This document shows, piece after piece, positions 17,677 through 26,141 of a DNA stretch of 58,461 bases (the stretch's first letter is position 1; each line of letters opens with the position of its first letter). The position numbers and the translations under genes are program-made. The notes beneath the pieces are model-generated. The model did no database searches, was not told where the DNA came from, and saw only the letters and a list, made by a program, of their open reading frames with translations. The DNA is from JBGSPL01 sp964511435 (GTDB taxonomy: Bacteria > Patescibacteriota > CPR2 > UBA1875 > CAIMLA01): contig CAZEFH010000004.1 of assembly GCA_964511435.1 (NCBI GenBank), positions 1 through 58,461 of the forward strand. Reading direction: 5' to 3'.

Positions 17677-18123
17677 CTACTTTCTCATTGAATTACTAAT
17701 AACAAGTACTCCGACTAGCATAATTGCCAGTGGAAGAAAGAACTTCACAAAGTGGAAGCCGAAGACGAGCTGCGCCAGAAGAGCTATCCCAAAAAGGAGG
17801 ATAACCATCCCGACCCAGTACTTGGCATCTTCCTTCTGGGCACTGTTTTTCTCAGCGACGTTCTTGATTTCCTTAGCCACTTTTTCCGCCTGTTCCTTTA
17901 TCTCCTCGGCACCACTTTTGCCCTTGGCACACTCTGGATTCTCAGGGATAATAACCCAAGCGAGAATGTAAGCGAGTACGCCAACACCACCAGAAATCAT
18001 CAAGATCGCAAAAACAAGACGAACCAGAGTAGAGTCGATCTGAAAATATTCAGCGATACCACCTGCAACTCCTCCAATCATTCGATCCTTGCATGAACGA
18101 TATAGTTTATTTTCTACCATCAT
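17677..18123 (-). CDS. PspC-domain membrane protein
   Basis: 148 residues. The PspC domain occupies residues 5-65 (LYRSCKDRMIGGVAGGIAEYF, then RLVFAILMISGGVGVLAYILAWVIIP), followed by a charged, helical linker (about 70-100) and two further hydrophobic segments (about 102-145). PspC proteins sense membrane stress. Two adjacent ATGs exist; the second is better spaced from GGGAG. It heads the PspC / LiaI-like / toastrack set, a combination known from Gram-positive envelope-stress loci. Confidence 0.9.
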   Translation of the reverse strand: MMVENKLYRSCKDRMIGGVAGGIAEYFQIDSTLVRLVFAILMISGGVGVLAYILAWVIIPENPECAKGKSGAEEIKEQAEKVAKEIKNVAEKNSAQKEDAKYWVGMVILLFGIALLAQLVFGFHFVKFFLPLAIMLVGVLVISNSMRK

Positions 18124-18142
18124 ATTCTCCCTTTATATAAGT

Positions 18143-18172
18143 ATTATACACCCTAGCTCAAATTTTCGTGAA
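18143..18172 (-). promoter_or_regulatory. Promoter of the pspC set
   Basis: TTCACG, an 18-base spacer, and a perfect TATAAT on the minus strand, 20 bases before the pspC start. The -35 lies within the end of nrdG. Confidence 0.6.
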
Positions 18173-18857
18173 TCACTACCCTCTGAACAAAAGGCGACAC
18201 AACATCCCTAATTAACAAAAGTTGTTCTCTGGTAAAAGGTTTCTCGGTCTCAAGCGCCTCGTCCAGGGTAATTTGTGGTCTAAACCCCTGTATAGTGTAT
18301 AGTTTTGCTCCCTTGATCAATTCTCCAAGCCTCTTGAAATCATCTATTTGATGGTAGTATGGCAAAACTGTGGTACGAAATTCATAATCCACCCGTCCCT
18401 GAAGCAAAATATCCACCGATTCCTTAATCTTTGTTAGATCCTGAAAACCACAAACTTTAGCATAATTACCTAGATCCGCCTTGATATCCATAGCCACATA
18501 GTCAATAAGCTCCGAGTCAATTAACTTCCTGAGTAGGCCTGGATTCGACCCATTTGTATCTAGTTTCACTAAGTAGCCAAGGTCTTTAATTTCCTTGATA
18601 AAATCTTCGACTCCAATAGTCACCAGCGGTTCCCCACCGGTAATCACGACTCCATCCAGTACGCCCTGTCGCTTTATGAGTAAGGCCATTACCTCGTCTT
18701 TTGAAACCAGCGTGTCTGGTTTTTCCGATTTTATCGGGATCAGATCGGGATTATGACAGAAACCACAACGAAAGTTGCAGCCTTGTGTAAACACAACGGC
18801 TGCAACTTTGCCCGGATAGTCAATAAGAGTAGTTTTGACTAGTCCTGCGAACTGCAT
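18153..18857 (-). CDS. nrdG: Anaerobic ribonucleotide reductase activating protein (radical SAM)
   Basis: Radical-SAM enzyme that generates the glycyl radical on NrdD using SAM and a 4Fe-4S cluster. The cluster motif CNFRCGFC gives Cys27, Cys31 and Cys34 (CX3CX2C), and VVITGGEPLV follows as a SAM-binding segment. 234 residues is normal for the longer NrdG-type activases (N-terminus AGLVKTTLIDYPGK). The gene starts directly after the stop of the small glycyl-radical ORF, so activase and radical subunit are coupled. The annotation could also be pyruvate-formate-lyase activase by similarity, but context fixes NrdG. Confidence 0.93.
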   Translation of the reverse strand: MQFAGLVKTTLIDYPGKVAAVVFTQGCNFRCGFCHNPDLIPIKSEKPDTLVSKDEVMALLIKRQGVLDGVVITGGEPLVTIGVEDFIKEIKDLGYLVKLDTNGSNPGLLRKLIDSELIDYVAMDIKADLGNYAKVCGFQDLTKIKESVDILLQGRVDYEFRTTVLPYYHQIDDFKRLGELIKGAKLYTIQGFRPQITLDEALETEKPFTREQLLLIRDVVSPFVQRVVIHENLS

Positions 18858-19010
18858 TTACTCACCACAGCCGCAGACACGGAACTCTACGCGATCTGCG
18901 TATTCTGACTGCTTGCCTTCATTCCACTGAGACACTGGACGAATGTATCCAACAACACGTGAGTAGACTTCACACTTGGTTCTGGTTGCGTTCATTTCAG
19001 TTGGGGTCAT
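18858..19010 (-). CDS. Separate glycyl-radical subunit of anaerobic ribonucleotide reductase (split NrdD C-terminus)
   Basis: A 50-residue ORF that matches the last part of NrdD: KCEVYSRVVGYIRPVSQWNE, then a short acidic/basic tail ending CGCGE. RVVGYIRPV is the glycyl-radical motif, so Gly21 is the radical site. In most bacteria this segment is fused to the catalytic chain after its zinc-binding cysteines. Here it is an independent gene with an excellent AAAGGAGG six bases before its ATG, starting 35 bases after the nrdD stop and ending at the nrdG start. It is therefore a true gene split, not a frameshift. Its own Cys pair (VCGCG) may help metal binding. Confidence 0.88.
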   Translation of the reverse strand: MTPTEMNATRTKCEVYSRVVGYIRPVSQWNEGKQSEYADRVEFRVCGCGE

Positions 19011-19045
19011 GGTTTCCTCCTTTAAGCTTACTTATTCTAATTTAA

Positions 19046-21141
19046 TTATTTGCTCTGTGGTACTGTATCGAGCTTCATCTGCTCGACGTAACCAATTTCC
19101 TGGTCACAGATAGGGCAATACTCGTGCTCGCCCTTGATATAACCGTGTTTCGGACAGATAGAGAAAGTCGGCGAAAGAGTGAAGTATGGAATATGATAGT
19201 TTTCTGCGACTTTCTTCACCAGATTCTTAACTGCCTCGTTATCATCTAGGCGCTCCCCCATAAAAATGTGAAGTACAGTCCCGCCAGTATATTTGGTTTG
19301 AAGGTCGTCTTGCAGATCTAGGGCTGCAAAAACATCGTCAGAAAATCCGACTGGAAGCTGAGTAGAGTTGGTATAGTATGGCTTGGCTCCCATTCCTTTG
19401 TGGGCAGGCATATTCGCAACTATAATGTCAGAGTATTGCTCAGTATCCCTCTTGGCAAAGCGATAAGTTGTCCCCTCACCAGGTGTAGCTTCTAGATTAT
19501 AGATATGTCCCGTCTCTTCCTGATACTGTGAGATGCGATCACGCATATAGTCCATTACTTTGACCGCAAATTCATGACCCTTCTTGGTCGTGATGTCTTC
19601 CTTTTCACCAAGGAAGTTCTTGATTGACTCGTTCATCCCTAGTAGTCCAATTGTGGAGAAGTGATTTGCCCAGTAGTTACCGAAGCGGCCCTTAATTTCC
19701 TCTAGATAGATCTTTGCAAAAGGATATAATCCTTGTTCCATAAAGCGCTCGATGAGTTTGCGTTTGATTTCTAGAGATTCTTTCGCGAGGTCCATCAGAT
19801 GACCAAGGCGCTCGAAATATTCCTTCTCGTCCCTAGCAAGATAGCCGAGACGGGGCATATTAATAGTAACAACTCCGATACTGCCAGTGAGCGGATTGGC
19901 ACCAAAAAGGCCACCACCACGCTTACGGAGCTCACGATTGTCGATACGGAGACGACAACACATACTACGAGCATCGTCTGGATCCATGTCCGAGTTGATG
20001 AAGTTGGAGAAATATGGGATACCGTACTTGGCTGCCATTTCCCAAACCGGATCAAGACTCTTATCGTCCCAGTTAAAATTCTTGGTGATGNNNNNNNNNN
20101 AAGCATTACCTCGGCAAAAGCCCGGTTTACCATATCCATTTCCTTCTGGAAATCTTTGTATTTCTCCTTCATCACTTTGCCACCAATAACGACGTTTTCT
20201 TCCGCTAGCTGTCCAGTAGGAACAAGGTCCATCGTAATGTTGGTAAAGGGGGTCTGGAAGCCGACACGAGTAGGGATATTCATCCCGAAGACAAATTCCT
20301 GCATCGCCTGCTTTACCTGTTTGTACTCTAGGTTGTCATAGCGGACAAATGGAGCTACCAGTGTGTCAAAACTAGACATTGCCTGAGCCCCAGCACTTTC
20401 GCCCTGCAAAGTATACATAAAGTTTACAATCTGGTTCAGCAATGCCTTCATATGTTTGGCTGGCTTAGAATTAATCTTCCCCGGCACACCACCAAAGCCA
20501 CGAATAATCAGGTCCTTAAGGTCCCAACCACAACAATAAGTAGAAAGGAAACCAAGATCATGAATATGAAAGTCGGCGTTCTTGTGAGCATCCTTAATCT
20601 CATCCGGGTACATCTTGTTGAGCCAGTAACGCTCTGTTATCTGAGCTGCAATGAAGTTATTTAGCCCCTGTAGAGAATAGGTCATATTTGAATTTTCTTT
20701 GACGTACCAAGTATCCTCACCCAAGTATTCATCGACCAACTTCTCTGAATCCATTAGCTTTGTCTTGCGCATCTCTTCGTGCTGTTTGCGGTAAACAATA
20801 TAAGACTTGGCAGTCTCTTCAAACACTGAGTCCATCAGGACGTGTTCTACTACATCTTGAATTTTTTCAACTGAAGGGAGATTATCAGCATCGAACTGAC
20901 GGTTAAGAATATCAATAACTTTCTGTGCGAGCTTGGCCGCCACATCATGACCAAATTCATGGGTCGCTTCACCTGCCTTGGCGATTGCGTCAACAATCTT
21001 TTCTGGATCAAACTTCTGTAGTTTGCCGTCACGCTTCTCAATCTTGGTAAATTTTTTCTTCGCCAAGTGCTTCTTTGGCAGAGCTAGCTGTTCTTGCTGA
21101 ATTTCATCAGTTGCGGCCATTCGAATATTCCCCCTCGTCAA
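19046..21141 (-). CDS. nrdD: Anaerobic ribonucleoside-triphosphate reductase catalytic chain, interrupted by assembly gap
   Basis: Reduces ribonucleoside triphosphates to deoxy forms without oxygen. The N-terminal ATP-cone (about 30-125, KIEKRDGKLQKFDPEKI) gives allosteric control. The core contains FHIHDLGFLSTYCCGWDL, then after the gap ITKNFNWDDKSLDP, YGIPYFSNFIN, SMCCRLR and NRELRKRGGGLFGANPLTGS. The C-terminus has FSICPKHGYIKGEHEYCPIC, part of the zinc site, and stops before the radical domain. Ten Ns at 20091-20100 break the frame: the two halves are in different frames and about 15 residues are missing, so the gap length is arbitrary. Second gene after nrdR. Confidence 0.93.
20091..20100. 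other. Assembly gap (10 Ns) inside nrdD
   Basis: Ten undefined bases join two contigs. Family comparison suggests about 45-50 real bases are missing there, so this is an artefact and not evidence of a pseudogene. Confidence 0.95.
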
Positions 21142-21157
21142 TTTATTTTAATAATTT

Positions 21158-21607
21158 TTACTTTTTTATTTTTTTGAGCTCGTCAGCAAAGGCTTCGAGT
21201 GTTGAGAATGAGCGATACACGCTCGCAAAACGCAGATATGCGACCTCATCGAGGTGTAGCAAGCGATCCATCACCGTTTCCCCAATCTTGTCGCTAGAGA
21301 CTTCGGTCTCACCAGTCGCCCGGAGGTCCCGCTCGATACAAGCTATCAGCTCGGCTGTAGCAGAATCCTCTACTGGGCGCTTCTCTAGGGCCCTGTAGAT
21401 ACCACTAGCCAGCTTTTCTCTGCTGAATGGCTCCTTATGACCGCTCTTCTTTATCACTGTCAGTGTAGGGACTTCTAAGCGCTCGTAAGTAGTGAAGCGA
21501 AAGCTACAATCAGCGCATTCGCGGCGACGGCGGATGGCAGGCTCGTTTTCGATGTCACGCTTTTCAACTACTCTCAGATTCTCTGAGTGACATTTCGGAC
21601 AAATCAA
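21158..21607 (-). CDS. nrdR: Transcriptional repressor NrdR
   Basis: Zinc-ribbon/ATP-cone repressor of ribonucleotide reductase genes. The zinc ribbon is MICPKCHSENLRV...RRRECADCSFRFTTYE; the ATP-cone (about 48-138) senses ATP/dATP. 149 residues is standard. It is the first gene of nrdR-nrdD-radical subunit-nrdG and probably represses its own operon, as two box-like sites flank the promoter. A purine-rich AAGGAAGG lies upstream of the ATG. Confidence 0.97.
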   Translation of the reverse strand: MICPKCHSENLRVVEKRDIENEPAIRRRRECADCSFRFTTYERLEVPTLTVIKKSGHKEPFSREKLASGIYRALEKRPVEDSATAELIACIERDLRATGETEVSSDKIGETVMDRLLHLDEVAYLRFASVYRSFSTLEAFADELKKIKK

Positions 21608-21629
21608 ACTTTTTCCTTCCTTGTAAATA

Positions 21630-21683
21630 ACACTACATATAGCGTAGCCCTAATATCGTATTACGCCATATATGTGGTGTCAA
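21630..21683 (-). promoter_or_regulatory. nrd operon promoter with two NrdR boxes
   Basis: On the minus strand TTGACA (21678-21683), a 17-base spacer and TACGAT (21655-21660). Two imperfect palindromes resembling the NrdR box ACACTATATATAGTGT lie at 21663-21678, over the spacer, and at 21630-21645, downstream of the start. Their centres are 33 bases apart, near three helical turns, as expected for NrdR pairs. Confidence 0.75.
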
Positions 21684-21691
21684 GCATTTTC

Positions 21692-21772
21692 TTATCCACA
21701 AAAATATAGGGTATTTTTAAGCACAAAATCATCTTTTCCACAGCTAGTTTTCGACAATATTAGTTATAAACA
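21692..21772. promoter_or_regulatory. Cluster of DnaA-box-like motifs
   Basis: A perfect DnaA box TTATCCACA (21692-21700), a one-mismatch copy TTTTCCACA (21734-21742) and a weaker TTATAAACA (21764-21772) in AT-rich DNA just upstream of the nrd promoter. DnaA regulates nrd genes in E. coli; the same role here is inferred. Confidence 0.4.
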
Positions 21773-21779
21773 GCTATAA

Positions 21780-21804
21780 AAATAGGGGCTATTTGCCCCT
21801 ATTT
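21780..21804 (-). terminator. Intrinsic terminator after ftsZ
   Basis: 10-bp stem AAATAGGGGC / GCCCCTATTT with a five-base loop TATTT, located 19 bases after the ftsZ stop. Confidence 0.8.
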
Positions 21805-21822
21805 AACAGATACCTATATGTA

Positions 21823-22926
21823 TTATTCCATTCGCTTGCGGATGAAGGTAGGAATTTCCCAGTCACCATCATCATCTTGGTCGAATGAAGCCTCTTTTTC
21901 TGGCTCCAGGCTCACTGGACGGGTACCTAGGTCAAGTGGCTGATGGCTCATGCGTGGGCTAAGTGGATTATGCATCCCCTCAAATCCAGTCGCAATCACC
22001 GTAACAGTCACTTCACCCGACATATTTGGATCAATCACGGCACCGAAGATAATATTCGCTTCTGGGTCCACTGCATTGGTAATCACCTTCGCTGCTTCAT
22101 CAATCTCATACATACCAAGATCAGTCCCACCAGTAACATTGAAAAGAACACCCTTGGCACCATTAATTGAAAGTTCAAGTAGCGGTGAGTTGATTGCCTG
22201 CTTAGCGGCTTCCATGGCACGATTCTCACCGCTTCCACGGCCGATACCCATAAGGGCCGAACCAGCATTTGACATAATCGTCTTCACATCAGCAAAGTCG
22301 ACATTTATAAGGCCACTATCTGTAATCAAGTCTGAGATACCCTGGACACCCTGCCGAAGGACATCGTCTACTACCTTAAAGGCATCTAGGAGGGTGGATT
22401 TTTTGTCAACAACCTGAAGTAGTCGATCATTTGGTATCGTAATGAGAGCATCCACTTGATCCTTGAGAGCCTCAATTCCTTCTTCAGCCACTCGCTTGCG
22501 CTTCTCACCTTCAAAACCAAAGGGCTTAGTCACCACACCAACAGTGAGGGCTCCAACTTCGCGCGCAATGTTAGCGACAATTGGGCTAGCGCCGGTACCA
22601 GTACCACCGCCCGAGCCATAGGTCACGAAGACCATGTCGGCACCCTTTAGAATTTCATATATTTCTTCACTGGTTTCTTCAGCGGCTTTTTTACCAATCT
22701 CCGGATCCGAACCAGCTCCAAGGCCTTTAGTTAGAGCTTTCCCGATATGGACCTTTTTGTCCGCTTTTGATTTGTGTAGAGCCTGAGCATCGGTATTGAT
22801 TGCGATGAACTCAACTCCCTTAAGACCAGCCTCGATCATGCGATCGACACCGTTTCCTCCGGATCCTCCAACACCCACCACTTTGATGCGTGCAAATGTT
22901 TCCATACTTGGTTTTACTTCGCCCAT
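21823..22926 (-). CDS. ftsZ: Cell division protein FtsZ
   Basis: Tubulin-like GTPase forming the division ring. GTP-binding features are in order: VVGVGGSGGNGVDRM, the tubulin signature GGGTGTGASP, and the T7 loop region NVDFADVKTIM. After a short variable linker (about 325-352), the C-terminal peptide DWEIPTFIRKRM is the binding site for FtsA. 367 residues is typical. AAGGAGG precedes the ATG. Transcribed separately from ftsA: a terminator and a promoter lie between them. Confidence 0.98.
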   Translation of the reverse strand: MGEVKPSMETFARIKVVGVGGSGGNGVDRMIEAGLKGVEFIAINTDAQALHKSKADKKVHIGKALTKGLGAGSDPEIGKKAAEETSEEIYEILKGADMVFVTYGSGGGTGTGASPIVANIAREVGALTVGVVTKPFGFEGEKRKRVAEEGIEALKDQVDALITIPNDRLLQVVDKKSTLLDAFKVVDDVLRQGVQGISDLITDSGLINVDFADVKTIMSNAGSALMGIGRGSGENRAMEAAKQAINSPLLELSINGAKGVLFNVTGGTDLGMYEIDEAAKVITNAVDPEANIIFGAVIDPNMSGEVTVTVIATGFEGMHNPLSPRMSHQPLDLGTRPVSLEPEKEASFDQDDDGDWEIPTFIRKRME

Positions 22927-22961
22927 ACTAGGACCTCCTTAATATTTTTGGCAATGTCCGT

Positions 22962-22990
22962 ATTGTACAACTTATGGGTTCTATTGTAAA
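22962..22990 (-). promoter_or_regulatory. ftsZ promoter
   Basis: Minus strand TTTACA, 17-base spacer, TACAAT; predicted start about 30 bases before the AAGGAGG and ATG. Confidence 0.7.
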
Positions 22991-22999
22991 TAATAAAAA

Positions 23000-23032
23000 C
23001 AGGGTATGTATAAATAGTTTATACAAACCCTG
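23000..23032 (-). terminator. Intrinsic terminator between ftsA and ftsZ
   Basis: Stem CAGGGT plus TGTATAAA paired with TTTATACA plus ACCCTG, one A-A mismatch, loop TAG, followed on the minus strand by TTTTTATTA. Confidence 0.8.
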
Positions 23033-23060
23033 CTCAAATATACAGTTTTAAAGCTCTAAA

Positions 23061-24287
23061 TTATGGTAGAAAAATTTTGAACACTTCCTTCAGGCGATTG
23101 TAAACTGTTGTAACAGTGGTGCTTCCACCCTTATTTTCTTTTTCTTCATATGAGTACAGCAAGAGACCGACTGCCGCCGAAAAAGATGGATCATAAACTT
23201 TTTCTGTTAGTCCTCCGAGAGAATGTGGCTTGCCAATATTGACCGGGAGTCTGAAGTATGACTTTGCCTTGTCTTCAATACCGCGAAGCTTGGCTCCCCC
23301 GCCAGTGAGAACTACACCTGCTGGGAGTAAAGTATCGTGTTTAATTTTCTTGAGCTCGTCAAGAACCAGACGGAAAATTTCCTCCATTCTGTCTTCAATA
23401 ATTTCGGCAACGTGTCGAGCCGGAACAATCCCCTCCTCTGATATATCAATCGCCGACAAATCTATCTTGGCTGTCTCAACAACGTCAGCTGCAACCGCAT
23501 TACCATACTTTAGCTTCACCTTCTCTGCCACATCCACTGAGGTACGCAGACCAATCGCAACATCATTCGTTACTGCCGCTGCTCCGATTGGAAAGACCTT
23601 TGTATAAAGTACACTATCATCTACAAATACCGTCATTCCGGTTGTAGCAGCGCCGATGTCCACCAAAACACAACCAAGCTCACGCTGACGTTTGGTTACA
23701 GATGATTTTGCTGATGCAAGTGCAGAGACAACTACATCTTCTATTCCTACTCCGGCCTGAGTCACACATTTAGTCAGGTTCTTCATTGCTTGAGTCGACA
23801 CCGCTATCAGGTGAGTCTCAATCTCTAGACGAACCCCACTCATACCTAAAGGCTCTTTTACTGGGTCCCCGTTATCAACTTGGAAAAAACGAGGAATCAT
23901 ATGTATAAGTTCTTTGTTCGCTGGAATTTGAACCGCTTGGGCTGCATCTTCAGCTCTAGCAATATCATTCTTGGTAATCTCTTGATCGGCACGCGCAACT
24001 GCCACAACACCCCTGGAATTTGTAGAGCTGATATGCCCACCATTGATGTTTACGGTCGCGGCAGAAATCTGTGACCCAGAAACTCCTTCAGCCATTTCAA
24101 TTGCTTCAGAAATACCACTTACGGTTTCCTCAAGCTCAGTAACAACGCCTTTCTTAATACCGGTATTGCGGCTTACACCAACACCAATAATATTGAGAAC
24201 CCCCTCCTCATCAGGCTGTCCCACAACAGCAGTAATTTTACTAGAGCCGACATCTAGGCCGACGTAATACTCTTCTTTTTTTGCCAT
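23061..24287 (-). CDS. ftsA: Cell division protein FtsA
   Basis: Actin-like ATPase that tethers FtsZ to the membrane. The phosphate 1 motif YVGLDVGSSKITAVVG opens the protein, the SHS2-type 1C domain follows (about 85-165), and VLVDIGAATTGMTVF and VLTGGGAKLRGI are phosphate 2 and adenosine motifs. The C-terminus NRLKEVFKIFLP is an amphipathic membrane-targeting helix. 408 residues is normal. A TATAAT at 24322-24327 with TTGTAA 18 bases upstream would drive it. The Shine-Dalgarno sequence is weak. Confidence 0.97.
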   Translation of the reverse strand: MAKKEEYYVGLDVGSSKITAVVGQPDEEGVLNIIGVGVSRNTGIKKGVVTELEETVSGISEAIEMAEGVSGSQISAATVNINGGHISSTNSRGVVAVARADQEITKNDIARAEDAAQAVQIPANKELIHMIPRFFQVDNGDPVKEPLGMSGVRLEIETHLIAVSTQAMKNLTKCVTQAGVGIEDVVVSALASAKSSVTKRQRELGCVLVDIGAATTGMTVFVDDSVLYTKVFPIGAAAVTNDVAIGLRTSVDVAEKVKLKYGNAVAADVVETAKIDLSAIDISEEGIVPARHVAEIIEDRMEEIFRLVLDELKKIKHDTLLPAGVVLTGGGAKLRGIEDKAKSYFRLPVNIGKPHSLGGLTEKVYDPSFSAAVGLLLYSYEEKENKGGSTTVTTVYNRLKEVFKIFLP

Positions 24288-24359
24288 TTATTTAGCTTGC
24301 ACCTGATTTATTTGCTTTCCCATTATAAACTGATTATTTTCTGGCTTACAAGAGATTTA

Positions 24360-25118
24360 TCATTCTGTAGTGGTCAAAATCTCCGCTCCGTCTGAATGAA
24401 TCCAGACTGTGTGTTCGAAATGTGCCGAAAGTTTGCCGTCGATTGTTGAGTATGTCCAGCCATCATCAAGCGTCCTTACTTCATAACTGCCCACTGTAAC
24501 CATTGGCTCAATCGCGAGAGCAGTATCTGCCTGGATTATCGGACCATCATTTCGAGTACCATAATTTGGCACATATGGCTCTTCATGAACATTTTCACCG
24601 ATTGCGTGCCCAACGAGTGCTCTCACTACGCCAAAGCCACCCGCTTCAACTGATTTCTGTACCGCATGGCCGATAGCCCCGATGTGATTACCGGCCTTAG
24701 CTTGCTCGATACCTGCAAGAAGCGACTTTTCGGTTATCACTAGTAGGCGATGTGCTTCTGCAGAAATATTACCGACGCCAAAGGTAATTGCACTGTCTGT
24801 ATGAAACCCCTCATATTCAACTCCAAAATCAAGCGATACTAGATCGCCCTCATTTACAACACGCCTACCAGGGATCCCATGGACTACTTCTTCATTAATA
24901 GAAACACAGATTGCAGCTGGATAGCCTTCATAATTTAGGAAAGACGGCTTAACGTGATACTTGAGACATAGGCGCCTAGCCAGGTCGTCAATCTCCATTG
25001 TCGTCATTCCGACATGGGTTTTTGATTTGATTTCACGAAGAATAGTGGCCAAAATCCGACCGCCTTCTTTCATTGCAAGATATTTATTATTCACATTTAC
25101 GGGCTGTGACATTATCAA
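24360..25118 (-). CDS. map: Methionine aminopeptidase, type I
   Basis: Removes the initiator Met from nascent proteins with a dinuclear metal site. Ligands and motifs are present: YPAAICVSINEEVVHGIP, SLDFGVEYEGFHTDSAITF (two Asp), GHAIGENVHEEPYVPNYG (His) and the final Glu ligands in AIEPMV and HFEHTVWI. About 250 residues is standard for type Ia. The start is unclear: a TTG at 25118 overlaps adk by 32 bases, an ATG at 25112 is likelier, and neither has a strong Shine-Dalgarno sequence. Part of yqeY-ybeY-adk-map. Confidence 0.96.
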   Translation of the reverse strand: MIMSQPVNVNNKYLAMKEGGRILATILREIKSKTHVGMTTMEIDDLARRLCLKYHVKPSFLNYEGYPAAICVSINEEVVHGIPGRRVVNEGDLVSLDFGVEYEGFHTDSAITFGVGNISAEAHRLLVITEKSLLAGIEQAKAGNHIGAIGHAVQKSVEAGGFGVVRALVGHAIGENVHEEPYVPNYGTRNDGPIIQADTALAIEPMVTVGSYEVRTLDDGWTYSTIDGKLSAHFEHTVWIHSDGAEILTTTE

Positions 25119-25725
25119 TCATTTCTTTAATATTTTTGGCAACTTCTGCAATTGACTGATCTCCGTTAACCTCTGCCATGATACCCTTCATCTTATAGTA
25201 TTCCGTTAATGGCAAGGTACGATCAAGAAATGTCTCCACTCGACGCATGATTGCTGCCGGATGGTCATCTTCCCTCAGCACTGACCTCCCACCACAGCTT
25301 GCGCATTTCTCTGCGCCCTCTGGTATATTGATACCACAAAGTGAACAGACACGCCTTCGTGACAGTCGATCAACGATTACTTCTTCGGGAACTTCAATAT
25401 ATATCACCACATCAATCAAGCGGTTGTGATGAGCAAGAATTTCATTGATCCCTTCTGCTTGATGCATAGTCCTAGGAACACCATCAAAAACGACTAGCTT
25501 TTCTGCCGGTACCGTATCAAGTAGCTTATCAATCCCCTCCAGGATTAACGAGTCGTCTATAAGCTGACCACTATCAACTATCTGCCGTATTTTTGAGTTT
25601 TTCTTTGATAGCTCACGAGAGATATCACCACCAGAAATAACTGCAATATCGTAGTAATCCCTTAGCTTTTCTATCTGCGTATCTTTACCAGACCCGGGTG
25701 GGCCAATGATTACAATGCCCTTCAA
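25087..25725 (-). CDS. adk: Adenylate kinase with zinc-binding lid
   Basis: Interconverts AMP, ADP and ATP. The P-loop is GPPGSGKDTQ (residues 7-16), AMP-binding FDGVPRTMHQAE follows, and the lid has a four-Cys zinc site: CSLCG ... CASCGG, as in Gram-positive enzymes. 212 residues is normal. The start overlaps ybeY by four bases (ATGA). Arg residues of the lid (RRVETFLDRT) are conserved. Confidence 0.95.
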   Translation of the reverse strand: MKGIVIIGPPGSGKDTQIEKLRDYYDIAVISGGDISRELSKKNSKIRQIVDSGQLIDDSLILEGIDKLLDTVPAEKLVVFDGVPRTMHQAEGINEILAHHNRLIDVVIYIEVPEEVIVDRLSRRRVCSLCGINIPEGAEKCASCGGRSVLREDDHPAAIMRRVETFLDRTLPLTEYYKMKGIMAEVNGDQSIAEVAKNIKEMIDNVTARKCE

Positions 25726-26141
25726 CGTTCTATTCCCTCCGTATTCAAGATTTCTTGCTCGATTCGCTGCATTTCGGCTTCTTCTGACTGTTCTAGATGG
25801 TCATAGCCGAAAATGTGCAGGATACCATGAACGGTCAACAGGGCAAATTCTTCTAAAACAGGTTTATTTAGCCTTTTTGCCTGGCTGACAGTATAAGTAT
25901 AACAGATTACAATCTGACCAGCGAGGGGTTCTACGCCGACATTAAAAGAGAGTACGTCAGTCGGCTTATCAATACCACGATAGACCTTGTTTAGTCTCTG
26001 AATTTCCGCTTCAGAGACAAATTTAAGCTCGATTTCACCTTCCCGCTTCCCTATTTCTAAATGAGAAAAAGTAGCCTTCGCTACCTTCTCTAGTTTATCG
26101 CGGTTAACCGTATAAGTTGTGCCGACGATTGTAAATTTCAT
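25722..26141 (-). CDS. ybeY: Endoribonuclease YbeY (rRNA maturation)
   Basis: Metal-dependent RNase for 16S rRNA 3'-end maturation and ribosome quality control. The zinc motif HGILHIFGYDH supplies three His (HX3HX5H), and NKVYRGIDKPTDVLSFN is the family signature upstream. 139 residues is normal. One base is shared with the yqeY stop and four with adk, so the set is translated together. Confidence 0.96.
   Translation of the reverse strand: MKFTIVGTTYTVNRDKLEKVAKATFSHLEIGKREGEIELKFVSEAEIQRLNKVYRGIDKPTDVLSFNVGVEPLAGQIVICYTYTVSQAKRLNKPVLEEFALLTVHGILHIFGYDHLEQSEEAEMQRIEQEILNTEGIER

Noticed and set aside
20038..20100. Apparent frameshift splitting nrdD into two overlapping ORFs
   Set aside because: It coincides exactly with a run of ten Ns. 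Conserved NrdD sequence continues on both sides, so this is an assembly gap of wrong length and not a pseudogene.
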